Of a stretch of DNA of 64,000 nucleotides, positions 8,099 through 16,216 are shown in pieces. Source of the DNA: Streptomyces sp. NBC_01471 (GTDB taxonomy: Bacteria; Actinomycetota; Actinomycetes; Streptomycetales; Streptomycetaceae). How positions within the stretch are numbered: the first letter of the stretch is position 1; each line of letters starts with the position of its first letter. The position numbers and the translations under genes are program-made. The DNA lies in contig NZ_CP109450.1 in the NCBI RefSeq assembly GCF_041438865.1, forward strand, positions 1,648,501 to 1,712,500. Reading direction: 5' to 3'. A model generated the notes under the pieces. That model did not search any database and was not told where the DNA came from. It saw only the letters and a program-made list of their open reading frames with translations.

Positions 8099-9556
8099 TC
8101 AGCCCTTGTGCGCCCGCGGGGGCACGGCGCTCCGCCAGTCGGGGTGGCCGGGCATGGGCGGGGTCTTCTTCCCGTACAGCCAGCCCTGGAAGAATCCCGA
8201 GAGATCGCGCCCGGCGACTCGCGAGGCCAGCGCGGCGAAGTCGGCGCTGGTGGCCGACCTGTCGCGGTAGCGGCTCACCCAGCTGTGCTCCAGCGCCGAG
8301 AAGGCCGCAGCCCCGATCTCCTGGCGCAGTGCGTAGAGGACGAGCGCGCTGCCGTCGTAGACCACCGGCCGGAAGATGCTGATCTTCTGCCCGGCCACCG
8401 GGGGCCTGGGGGCCGCCGGCGGGCCGCCCGCGGCCCGCCAGCCGTCCGACTGCCGATAGGCGTCGCGCATCCGGGTGGCCAGCGGCCTCCCGTCGTGCTC
8501 GTCCGCGTAGAGCGCCTCGTACCAGGTGGCATGGCCCTCGTTCAGCCAGAGGTCGGACCAGCTGTGCGGTGAGACGCTGTCGCCGAACCACTGGTGGGCG
8601 AGCTCGTGGACCATGACCGAGTCGACGTACCACTCGGGGAAGGAGTCCCCGGTGAACATCCGGCGTTCGAAGAGCGACAGGGTCTGGGTCTCCAGCTCGA
8701 AGCCGGTGTCCGTGTCGGCGATGAGGACCCCGTACGTCTCGAAGGGGTAGGGCCCGGCCTTGGACTCCATCCAGGCCAGCTGGGCGGGTGTCTTCCGCAG
8801 CCAGGGCTCCAGCTTCTTGCGGTCGGCCACCGGTACGACGTCACGGACCGGCAGTCCGTGCGGTCCGGCCCGGTGGATCACGGCCGAGTCGCCGATCGAC
8901 ACCTGGGCCAGTTCGGTGGCCATGGGGTGGCGGGTCCGGTAGGTCCAGGTCGTGCGGCCGGCGCGGGTCGCCCGGGGCCCGGGCAGGCCGTTGGCGACGA
9001 CGGTCAGTTTCCGCGGGGCGGTGACCCGGAAGGTGAAGAAGGCCTTGTCCGAGGGGTGGTCGTTGCAGGGGAAGACGCGGTGGGCGGCGTCCGCCTGGTT
9101 GGCCATGGCCAGACCGTCAGGGGTCCTGATCCAGCCGCCGTCCGCGGTGCCCCGCGGATCACTGGTGTGCTGCACGGTGATCCGCAGCGGACTTCCGGCG
9201 CCGACCGCGTGGTGCGGGGTCACGACCAGGTCCTCGTCGGCGGTGGCGAACCCGGCGGGCTCACCGTTCACCTCCACCGAGTGCACGGTGCCGCGCGCGA
9301 AGTCGAGGTTGATGTGCCGCAGCGGCGCTGTGGTCCGGGCGTCGATTCTGGTCACGGCCTCCAGCGGTTCGTTGTTGCTGCCGGGATAGGTGAGGCCGAT
9401 GTCGTACGAGAGGACGTCGTACCCGGGGTTGCCCAGGTGTGGAAAGAGCGGATCGCCGATGCCGAGGGGAACGGGAGCGGGCAGCGTGGCGGCGACGAGG
9501 GCCGCCGACGCGGTCGCGAGCAGGACGGCTCGCGACCGCCGGGAGATGTGCAGCAT
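8099..9556 (-). CDS. Secreted M1-family zinc metallopeptidase
   Basis: A 485-residue exported aminopeptidase-like protein. Residues 1-30 form a signal peptide (basic start, then an Ala/Leu-rich core). The M1 zinc site is HELAHQWFGDS near residue 315, and the third zinc ligand is the Glu of LWLNEGHATW. The N-terminal beta-sandwich of M1 enzymes is present, but the long C-terminal helical domain of aminopeptidase N is absent, as in other short actinobacterial members. It probably trims peptides outside the cell. It lies between rshA and hflX on the same strand with about 100-150 base gaps, so it may have its own promoter. Confidence 0.9.
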   Translation of the reverse strand: MLHISRRSRAVLLATASAALVAATLPAPVPLGIGDPLFPHLGNPGYDVLSYDIGLTYPGSNNEPLEAVTRIDARTTAPLRHINLDFARGTVHSVEVNGEPAGFATADEDLVVTPHHAVGAGSPLRITVQHTSDPRGTADGGWIRTPDGLAMANQADAAHRVFPCNDHPSDKAFFTFRVTAPRKLTVVANGLPGPRATRAGRTTWTYRTRHPMATELAQVSIGDSAVIHRAGPHGLPVRDVVPVADRKKLEPWLRKTPAQLAWMESKAGPYPFETYGVLIADTDTGFELETQTLSLFERRMFTGDSFPEWYVDSVMVHELAHQWFGDSVSPHSWSDLWLNEGHATWYEALYADEHDGRPLATRMRDAYRQSDGWRAAGGPPAAPRPPVAGQKISIFRPVVYDGSALVLYALRQEIGAAAFSALEHSWVSRYRDRSATSADFAALASRVAGRDLSGFFQGWLYGKKTPPMPGHPDWRSAVPPRAHKG

Positions 9557-9618
9557 GGACTACGGCTACCAGCCCGTGCCGCGCGTGCCCCGGCGCAGCG
9601 CGGCAGGGGCCACCCGAA

Positions 9619-9665
9619 CGTGTGGTCACCCGGTCGTGTGTCAGGCGGTCGTGTGGTCAGGCGGT
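9619..9665. repeat. Three tandem 15-16 bp repeats over the rshA stop codon
   Basis: Units at 9619-9634, 9635-9649 and 9650-9665 share CGTGTG(G)TCA followed by CCCGGT or GGCGGT. The last unit contains the rshA stop codon and its final codons. This looks like slippage duplication of the gene's 3-prime end. Confidence 0.65.
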
Positions 9666-11795
9666 GGCCGGGTGCTGGGCGCGGCTCACGTCGAAGACGC
9701 CCGGCACGTCCCGCATGGTGCGCATCAGCGCGGGAAGCCCTGCGGCGTCCGGGAGTTGCAGCGTGTAGGTGTGGCGTACGCGTTGCTCCGATGGCGGTTC
9801 CACGGTGGCCGAGACGACCGCGACACCTGCCGTGGCGATGGCCTCGGTGAGGTCGGCGAAGAGCTGCGGCCGTCCGAACGCCTCGGCGACCAGGGTGACC
9901 CTGCAGTCTCCTGCGGCACCCCAGTTCACCTCGACGGGGGGCCGTCCCAGGGACAGCATCCGGGTCACCGACGGGCATCCCTCACGGTGGACGGTGACGG
10001 CGCCGCCGCGCACGGTGAATCCGGTGACGGCGTCGGGCGGAACCGGCGTACAGCAGCCGGCCAGCCGCACGGTCGCGTTCGGCACGCCCACCACGGCTCC
10101 GGCGGCCGCCCTGCGCATCGCCCCGCCGGTGACCGAGGCGCTCGGCCGGGGGGCCGCAGCCGGGACGGCCGTGCCTTCCGGGTGGGCGTCGAGCCAGCCG
10201 GTGATCGCGATCCTCGCGCCGGGGGTGCGCACATGGCCGAGCCAGTCGGGCGACGGTCCGGACGCGGTGTCCTCGGCGAGCAGCAGCTGGACGGTGTCGC
10301 CGTCGCTGAGCACCGTACTGAGCGTCGCCAGGCGCCCGTTGACGCGTGCGCCGATGCAGGAGTGCGCCTTTTCGCCGTGCTGCGCGTAGGCCGCGTCCAC
10401 ACAGCTCGCCCCCGCGGGCAGGCCGAGGGTCCCGCCGTCGGCCCGGAAGACGGTGATCTCCCGGTCCTGTGCGAGGTCGGCGCGGAGGGTGGACCAGAAC
10501 GTGTCGGGGTCGGGCGCCGACTCCTGCCATGCGAGAAGCCTGGAGAGCCAGCCGGGGCGGGTGGGGTCGGCGCGTTCACCGTCCGCCGCGTCGGCGGCCG
10601 CGTGCGCGGGGGTGGCGGGCGGGCCGTCGAGCGGTACGTACGGATTGCCGAGCGCGACGACCCCGGCCTCGGCGACCTTGTGCATCAGGTGAGTGCGGAT
10701 GAGGACTTCGGCGACGTCCCCGCCCGTGCTGACGACGGCCGTGTGCAGCGACTGGTAGAGGTTGAACTTGGGCGAGGCGATGAAGTCCTTGAACTCGGAG
10801 ATCACCGGCGTGAAACAGGTGTGCAGCTCGCCCAGTACGCCGTAGCAGTCGGCATCCTCGCCGACGAGCACCAGAAGCCGGCCGAAGTCGGCCGGACAGA
10901 GCTCGCCGCGTTTCATCCTGACCCGGTGCACGGAGACGAAGTGACGGGGCCTGATGAGGACTTCGGCGGCGATCCCCGCCTCCCTCAGGACCCTTCGGAC
11001 GTCCTCGGCAATGGTGACGAGCGGGTCGGCGGTGGCGTCCTGGGCGGCGATGAGGGCCCGGGTGATCTCGTACTCCTCCGGGCGCAGGATCGCGAAGACC
11101 AGATCCTCCAGCTCGGTCTTGAGCGCCTGCACACCGAGCCGTTCGGCCAGCGGGATCAGCACGTCGCGGGTGACTCTTGCGATCCTCTCCTGCTTCTCGG
11201 GGCGCATCACGCCCAGCGTGCGCATGTTGTGCAGCCGGTCGGCGAGTTTGATCGACATGACCCGGACGTCGTCGCCGGTGGCCACGAGCATCTTGCGGAA
11301 GGTCTCCGGCTCGGCGGCGGCCCCGTAGTCGACCTTCTCCAGTTTGGTCACGCCGTCGACCAGATAACAGACCTCGTCGCCGAAGCCCTCCCGTACCTGA
11401 TCGAGGGTCACCTCGGTGTCCTCGACCGTGTCGTGGAGGAGCGACGCGGTCAAGGTCGTGGTTTCGGCGCCCAGTTCGGCGAGGATCAGGGTCACCGCGA
11501 GCGGGTGCGTGATGTAGGGCTCGCCGCTCTTGCGCATCTGGCCGCGGTGGGACGTTTCAGCAAGGACGTACGCCCGCCGCAGGACGGCGAGATCAGCATC
11601 CGGGAAGTGCGCGCGGTGGGCCTCGGCGACATGGCCGATGGCATCGGGCAGACCGCCGCGCGAGGCGGGGCCGAACAGTGCGGCGCGGCCGAGTCTGCGC
11701 AGGTCGATTCTGGCGCGACCGCGTCTGCGGCCCGGGCGGTCCACCGGATGGATCTCCGGGGACGCACCGTTGGGGCTGGCGGCCTCTGCACTCAT
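9657..11795 (-). CDS. rshA: RelA/SpoT homologue RshA, bifunctional-type (p)ppGpp enzyme
   Basis: A 712-residue long RSH protein. The HD hydrolase domain (about 70-225) is intact: H83, H97, the HD pair at 121-122 in LLHDTVEDT, and LADRLHNMRTL. The synthetase domain follows but is divergent. The usual Arg-Pro-Lys-His loop reads RPRHF, the conserved Arg after the metal-binding Asp is replaced, and the HWxYK motif is lost, although the Glu of AEVLIRT remains. A TGS domain and a C-terminal ACT-like region complete the regulatory half. I infer that hydrolysis is more certain than synthesis. The ATG at 11795 has GGAGG four bases upstream; a GTG at 11879 would add 28 residues. This corresponds to S. 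coelicolor RshA, distinct from RelA. Confidence 0.9.
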   Translation of the reverse strand: MSAEAASPNGASPEIHPVDRPGRRRGRARIDLRRLGRAALFGPASRGGLPDAIGHVAEAHRAHFPDADLAVLRRAYVLAETSHRGQMRKSGEPYITHPLAVTLILAELGAETTTLTASLLHDTVEDTEVTLDQVREGFGDEVCYLVDGVTKLEKVDYGAAAEPETFRKMLVATGDDVRVMSIKLADRLHNMRTLGVMRPEKQERIARVTRDVLIPLAERLGVQALKTELEDLVFAILRPEEYEITRALIAAQDATADPLVTIAEDVRRVLREAGIAAEVLIRPRHFVSVHRVRMKRGELCPADFGRLLVLVGEDADCYGVLGELHTCFTPVISEFKDFIASPKFNLYQSLHTAVVSTGGDVAEVLIRTHLMHKVAEAGVVALGNPYVPLDGPPATPAHAAADAADGERADPTRPGWLSRLLAWQESAPDPDTFWSTLRADLAQDREITVFRADGGTLGLPAGASCVDAAYAQHGEKAHSCIGARVNGRLATLSTVLSDGDTVQLLLAEDTASGPSPDWLGHVRTPGARIAITGWLDAHPEGTAVPAAAPRPSASVTGGAMRRAAAGAVVGVPNATVRLAGCCTPVPPDAVTGFTVRGGAVTVHREGCPSVTRMLSLGRPPVEVNWGAAGDCRVTLVAEAFGRPQLFADLTEAIATAGVAVVSATVEPPSEQRVRHTYTLQLPDAAGLPALMRTMRDVPGVFDVSRAQHPATA

Positions 11796-12009
11796 GGCAC
11801 CTCCGGCAGTGTCGACCGGCGGTGGGCTGGCTGCGACTGGGCGCTCCGGGCCGGTGCTTGATGCTACCGAGCCCACCACGCGGTGCCCGCCCGCTCCCGC
11901 CCAGCGTGAAACGGATCACCCATTCGAGCGACGTCCCGTACCGCGGGAGGGAACGTTTGCCCGCCACGGAGCGGCGTCCGGTGCGTACTCCCGGTGTCGG
12001 CCCGGATCC

Positions 12010-12051
12010 TGTCCGGTCGGTCGTCGCGGGCCCGCGACGACCGACCGGACA
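12010..12051. terminator. 42-bp perfect palindrome after dapF
   Basis: The 21-base arms 12010-12030 and 12031-12051 are exact reverse complements. The element starts four bases past the dapF stop on the minus strand, so it is the likely terminator of dapF, and it insulates rshA downstream. Confidence 0.75.
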
Positions 12052-12055
12052 CGAC

Positions 12056-12928
12056 CTAGGAAAGGGCGGTCTCCCGGAACGCGGCGTCGATCGTGCCTTC
12101 GGCGACGATGACCGCGCCGCCTGTCATCTCGATCTCGCCGTCCGGCAGCTCGGTGATCACCAGCCGGCCGCCGGGGAGGTCGACGGTGTACGTCACGGGC
12201 TCGCCGGTCAGCGCGGGGTCGGTGCCGTCCCTGCGGGCCGCCGCGACGGCGACGGCGCAGGCGCCCGTACCGCAGGACCGGGTCTCGCCGGAGCCGCGCT
12301 CGTGCACCCGCATGGCGACATGGCGTTCGCCGCGGTCCACGACGAACTCGACGTTGACACCGTCCGGGTAGACGGACGCCGGGGCGAACTGCGGTACGGA
12401 GAGCAGGGCTCCGGCGTCCGCCAGATCGTCGACGAAGGCGACAGCGTGCGGGTTGCCCATGTTCACGTTCAGCGCGGGCCAGGCGCGGTCGCCGACCGTG
12501 ACGGTCACGCCGTCCGCGGGGAGCACCGCCCGGCCCATGGAGACGGTGATGTCGCCGTTCTTGGCGAGGTGGGCCCGCTTCACTCCGCCGCGCGTCGCGA
12601 TGGCCAGGTCCCCGGCGTCCACCAGCCCGGCGCGCTGCAGGTAGCGGGCGAAGACGCGGACGCCGTTCCCGCACATCTCGGCGGTCGAGCCGTCGCCGTT
12701 GCGGTAGTCCATGAACCACTCCGCCTCCCCGGCCATCGCCCGGGCCTCCGGGTGCGCGGCCGACCGCACGACGTGCAGCAGGCCGTCGCCGCCGATGCCC
12801 GCCCGGCGGTCGCACAGCACGGCGACCGCGGATGCGGGCAGGCCGATGACGTTGTCCGGGTCGGGGACGATCACGAAGTCGTTCTCGGTGCCGTGGCCCT
12901 TGAGGAAGGCGATCTGCGAGGTGGTCAC
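12056..12928 (-). CDS. dapF: Diaminopimelate epimerase
   Basis: A 290-residue PLP-independent epimerase that converts LL- to meso-diaminopimelate for lysine and peptidoglycan. Streptomyces peptidoglycan uses LL-DAP, so the meso form here mainly feeds lysine synthesis. The two catalytic cysteines are visible at C86 (CGNGVR) and C219 (SCGTGA), and the substrate motif GNPH is near 158-161. Translation starts at GTG 12928. It lies downstream of miaA and a small membrane protein gene on the same strand, and a strong palindrome follows its stop. Confidence 0.96.
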   Translation of the reverse strand: MTTSQIAFLKGHGTENDFVIVPDPDNVIGLPASAVAVLCDRRAGIGGDGLLHVVRSAAHPEARAMAGEAEWFMDYRNGDGSTAEMCGNGVRVFARYLQRAGLVDAGDLAIATRGGVKRAHLAKNGDITVSMGRAVLPADGVTVTVGDRAWPALNVNMGNPHAVAFVDDLADAGALLSVPQFAPASVYPDGVNVEFVVDRGERHVAMRVHERGSGETRSCGTGACAVAVAAARRDGTDPALTGEPVTYTVDLPGGRLVITELPDGEIEMTGGAVIVAEGTIDAAFRETALS

Positions 12929-12975
12929 TCTGCCATCGTACGAGGTGGGCAGCGGTACGGGCGGACGGGTGCGGT

Positions 12976-13437
12976 TCAGCGCAGCCGGGCCACGCGACCC
13001 ACGGCGAGCGCCACGATCACGCAGAAGGCCAGGACGTAGAGGGCTGCCATCCGCCAGTCCGGGCGCACCCCCGAGCCCCTGGCGGGCAGACCCGGCCAGG
13101 TGTAGCCGACACGGCGGGCGGCCATCATGCCCCAGCCGGCCGCGCAGCAGCTGATCAGGAGCCCGAGCATCGCGACCACGGGGCCACCGTCACCGAACTC
13201 GAAGGCGAGGGGGAACGCGAACATCAGCGATCCGACGGCGGCCAGCGCCACGATCGGGGCGAGCTGCCAGATGCGCAGTCTGCGCTGCGGCCGCAGTTCG
13301 ACCTCGACCTCGGGGGCCACCTCGGGGCTGTCCAGCGCGTCGGGCCCGTCGGGGCTGAGCCGCGGCGCCTCGTCGGGGTGCGCCTGGCCGCTGCCGCGCT
13401 CTCCGTCGCGTTCGCTGTCGCGAGGGCCGGCCTCCAT
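12976..13437 (-). CDS. Small integral membrane protein of unknown function
   Basis: A 153-residue protein I cannot name. The N-terminal third is hydrophilic and acidic. After the basic stretch RPQRRLRIW come three hydrophobic segments: WQLAPIVALAAVG onward, a second ending in LLISCCAAGWGMM, and a third near the C-terminus (ALYVLAFCVIVALAVG). The start at 13437 is supported by GGGAGG about nine bases upstream; longer in-frame readings lack such a site. It lies between miaA and dapF, 47 bases before dapF, and is probably co-transcribed with it. Confidence 0.75.
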   Translation of the reverse strand: MEAGPRDSERDGERGSGQAHPDEAPRLSPDGPDALDSPEVAPEVEVELRPQRRLRIWQLAPIVALAAVGSLMFAFPLAFEFGDGGPVVAMLGLLISCCAAGWGMMAARRVGYTWPGLPARGSGVRPDWRMAALYVLAFCVIVALAVGRVARLR

Positions 13438-13543
13438 CGCCACACGCCCTCCCCACTCGGACTCCACTGTCGATCGCAGATCGATGATGGCACGGCCCCC
13501 GACCGCGGACTGACGGGCTGAGCGTCCCGATGCCATCACGTGA

Positions 13544-14482
13544 TCAGGCTGTGACCGCCCGTTCGACCAAGGCCAGCGCCTGCCCGGGAAGTTCCGTCCG
13601 GTCGGCGGCCGCGCCGCTGAGCCAGTGCACCCGTGGATCACGGCGGAACCATGAATCCTGGCGGCGCGCGAAGCGTTTCGTGGCACGTACGGTCTCGGCG
13701 CGCGCCTCGTCGTCGGAGCACTCCCCCGCGAGCGCCGCGAGCACCTGCTGGTACCCGAGGGCGCGCGATGCGGTGCGCCCCTCGCGGAGCCCCCCGGCCT
13801 CCAGAGTGCGGACCTCGTCCACCAGGCCGGCGTCCCACATCCGGTCGACGCGCACGGCGATGCGCTCGTCCAGCTCCGGGCGCCCGACGTCGACGCCGAT
13901 CTGCACGGTGTCGTAGACCGGGTCGGGGCCCGGCAGATTGGCGGTGAAGGGCTTTCCGGTGATCTCGATGACCTCCAGGGCCCGGACGATCCTGCGGCCG
14001 TTGCTGGGCAGGATCACCGCGGCGGCCTCCGGGTCGGCGGCGGCCAGCCGGTCGTGGAGGGCCCCCGGACCGTGCCGCTCCAGCTCGTCCTCCAGCCGTG
14101 CCCGTACGCCGGGGTCGGTGCCAGGGAACTCCAGCGCGTCGATGGCCCCGCGGACGTAGAGCCCGGAGCCCCCGACCAGCACCGGCATCCGGCCGGCGGC
14201 GAGGAGCCGGTCGATCTCCGCGCGGGCAAGCCTCTGGTACTCGGCGACACTGGCCGCCTCGGTCACGCTCCAGATGTCGAGGAGGTGGTGCGGCACACCG
14301 CCGCGCTCGTCGAGCGTCAGCTTGGCGGTTCCGATGTCCATCCCCTCATAGAGCTGCATGGAGTCGGCGTTGACGACCTCGCCGCCGAAATGCCGGGCGA
14401 TGGCGACGCCGAGATCGGACTTTCCGGCCGCTGTGGGACCGACGACGGCGATGACCCGCGCTGCGGGAGCTGCACTTCTCAC
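13544..14482 (-). CDS. miaA: tRNA dimethylallyltransferase
   Basis: A 312-residue enzyme that transfers a dimethylallyl group to A37 of tRNAs reading UNN codons, the step before MiaB methylthiolation. The P-loop GPTAAGKSD is near the N-terminus, followed by DSMQLYEGMDIGTAK and the substrate-binding region VGGSGLYVRG. I choose GTG 14482 as the start because the P-loop lies about 13 residues in, as in the family; earlier in-frame starts add a basic tail without homology. The partner enzyme gene miaB is 1.7 kb away on the same strand. Confidence 0.94.
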   Translation of the reverse strand: MRSAAPAARVIAVVGPTAAGKSDLGVAIARHFGGEVVNADSMQLYEGMDIGTAKLTLDERGGVPHHLLDIWSVTEAASVAEYQRLARAEIDRLLAAGRMPVLVGGSGLYVRGAIDALEFPGTDPGVRARLEDELERHGPGALHDRLAAADPEAAAVILPSNGRRIVRALEVIEITGKPFTANLPGPDPVYDTVQIGVDVGRPELDERIAVRVDRMWDAGLVDEVRTLEAGGLREGRTASRALGYQQVLAALAGECSDDEARAETVRATKRFARRQDSWFRRDPRVHWLSGAAADRTELPGQALALVERAVTA

Positions 14483-14664
14483 CGCCTCAGTCTCGCAAAC
14501 CCGGGGGCCTGTCCCCGAATGAGTTACGTGACGGCCGGGTGCCCGGATTCGTTTCCTCTTCCGAGGTTCCGGCCGACGGCTTTCGACCGGTGGCCCCGGT
14601 CGGCGCAATCAGCCGCCCCGGGTGGCGAGGAATTTCGCTCACACGAGTACGTTATGGAGTGAAT

Positions 14665-14952
14665 ATGGGTATTTTTGCAGTGTTTCGCCGGAAGGCGAAG
14701 GACGCCATCGAGGAGTCGGCCGTGGATGCCCGGACCGACGCTCCGGCCCAGGAGCCGGATGAGAAGTCTGCCGAGCAGTCGGCCGAGAGCTCGGCCCCGG
14801 AGCCGGCGTCCGACGACCGGGCCGGGGAGTCCTCGGCGGACACGCCCGCGGAGAACACCGCTGGCGGTACCGCCGAGGGCGTGGAGATCCCGCGTCAGCA
14901 GTCCGCCGCCGCGGCCGCGGACAACGAAGCCGGTGAGGGCGTTCGCAAGTAG
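14665..14952 (+). CDS. Small acidic Ser/Ala/Glu-rich protein
   Basis: A 95-residue hydrophilic protein that I do not recognise beyond a short N-terminal motif MGIFAVFRRKAKD; the rest is low-complexity acidic sequence rich in Ala, Ser, Glu and Asp. GGAG lies five bases before the ATG. It directly precedes the antitoxin-like gene (29-base gap) and both end before a strong hairpin, so they form a two-gene unit. The Lys-rich start of both proteins (RRKAKD and VKAKLGPAKDK) is similar in style. Function unknown. Confidence 0.65.
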   Translation: MGIFAVFRRKAKDAIEESAVDARTDAPAQEPDEKSAEQSAESSAPEPASDDRAGESSADTPAENTAGGTAEGVEIPRQQSAAAAADNEAGEGVRK

Positions 14953-14981
14953 GACGCCCTCCAGAGGGAAGTAGGTATGCC

Positions 14982-15227
14982 ATGGGATTCCTGGACAATG
15001 TGAAAGCCAAGCTCGGACCGGCCAAGGACAAGGTCTCCGACCTCGCGCAGCAGCACGGGGACAAGATCGGAGAGGGTCTGGACAAGGCCGCCCACACGGT
15101 CGACGCCCGGACCAACGGCAAGTACAGCGACAAGATCGAGTCGGGCACCGGCAAGGCCAAGGAAGCCCTGGACCGCCTCTCGCACAAGGACGGCGGCGGT
15201 ACGACCAAGCCGCCCACTGCTTCCTGA
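14982..15227 (+). CDS. MT0933 (Rv0909)-type antitoxin-family protein
   Basis: An 81-residue Lys/Asp-rich helical protein beginning MGFLDNVKAKLG, with GDKIGEGLDKA and YSDKIESGTGKA. This pattern belongs to the MT0933 antitoxin family, whose mycobacterial member is encoded beside a toxin. Here no toxin gene is adjacent: the upstream gene is the small acidic protein and the downstream gene is on the other strand. It could be a house-keeping or stress protein that only resembles an antitoxin. A 19-bp-arm hairpin follows the stop. Confidence 0.75.
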   Translation: MGFLDNVKAKLGPAKDKVSDLAQQHGDKIGEGLDKAAHTVDARTNGKYSDKIESGTGKAKEALDRLSHKDGGGTTKPPTAS

Positions 15228-15234
15228 ACCGGCA

Positions 15235-15278
15235 CGGCGGGCGGTCGTGGAGCGAAGGTGCTCCACGACCGCCCGCCG
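15235..15278 (+). terminator. Strong stem-loop terminator
   Basis: The 19-base arms 15235-15253 and 15260-15278 are exact reverse complements with a six-base loop. It begins eight bases after the stop of the antitoxin-type gene and separates it from the convergent minus-strand gene. Confidence 0.8.
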
Positions 15279-15371
15279 CGTTCCGGGACAGCCTGTTCCG
15301 GGAGCGGCCCCGCTCGGGCTCTTTCCGGGGCCCGGGGGCAGCCCTGACGCCGGGCACAGCCCCGTCGGGTC

Positions 15372-16082
15372 TCAGGTCCAGGTGGCTACGTAGTACCCGA
15401 CACCGTACGGAGCGTCGGCGTAGAGCAGCTGTCCGCCCGGCTCCATGCCCTCGGCCGCGCCCGCCAGGACCTGCCAGGGCGCCCGGCCCGCGGCCTGCAG
15501 TTCGTACGCCAGCCGGACATCCAGCGCCTTCAGCGCGGCCACGTCCGCCGCGCCCAGCGCACGGGCGGCAGCCGCGTCGAAGCCGGCGGCGCGCTCGTCC
15601 AGGTATCCGGGTGCCTTCAGGGTGCGGCAGGCACTGCCGTCGCCCATGACCAGCAGCGCGACCCGTTCGGCGCGAGCGGCCAGCTCCTGTCCGGCCGCCA
15701 GGCAGCGTTCGGGCTCAAGCGGTTCGCCGACGCCCAGGCCCTCGACCGGTGAACCGGCCCACTCCGCGCGTTCCAGCAGCCAAGCGGCGACCGCGAGCGA
15801 CGGCGGGAGTTCCCTTCCGCCCCTGGCGTCCGACGTTCCCAGCCGTACCCGGAGGTCCACGCCGAAGCCGCTGAACGAGCCGGTGGTGCCTTCGGGGTGC
15901 GTCCCCCGGTGCGCGGCACCGGCGGGTCCCACGGCGATCAGCAGGTCGGGCCGGGCCGCGGCGAGCACCCCGACCGCGTCGAGGCAGGCGGCCCTCGCGG
16001 CGTCGAGTTCGGTGGCCGCACCCGCGGCCACCTCGGGCACGAGCAGGGGCGGACAGGGGCATACGGCGGCGGCTACGAGCAT
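15372..16082 (-). CDS. Class III extradiol-dioxygenase-like protein
   Basis: A 236-residue protein beginning MLVAAAVCPCPPLLVPEV, typical of the actinobacterial proteins annotated as class III extradiol dioxygenase subunit B-like. The family folds like LigB, but I cannot confirm a complete iron site, so catalytic activity is uncertain. The central motif LLVMGDGSACR and the end YADAPYGVGYYVATW are visible. The same reading frame stays open far upstream into miaB, but the extension is out of frame with the miaB protein and is not coding. It lies 134 bases downstream of miaB and may be co-transcribed with it. Confidence 0.78.
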   Translation of the reverse strand: MLVAAAVCPCPPLLVPEVAAGAATELDAARAACLDAVGVLAAARPDLLIAVGPAGAAHRGTHPEGTTGSFSGFGVDLRVRLGTSDARGGRELPPSLAVAAWLLERAEWAGSPVEGLGVGEPLEPERCLAAGQELAARAERVALLVMGDGSACRTLKAPGYLDERAAGFDAAAARALGAADVAALKALDVRLAYELQAAGRAPWQVLAGAAEGMEPGGQLLYADAPYGVGYYVATWT

Positions 16083-16216
16083 GATCCGCAGCCTAGTCCG
16101 CCCGGAGCCCGAGACCCGCCGCCACGGCCAGGGTGCCGTCACCGGGCGGCTGTTGGGGCGGCAGACCCTGGTGCCGGGCGTCGCGGGCTGATCCACGAAG
16201 ACCGGCCGGACAGGGC

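Noticed and set aside
9390..11861. 823-codon open frame on the plus strand opposite rshA
   Set aside because: Antisense of a clear RSH gene. The composition is dominated by Gly, Arg and Val, as expected for a shadow frame.
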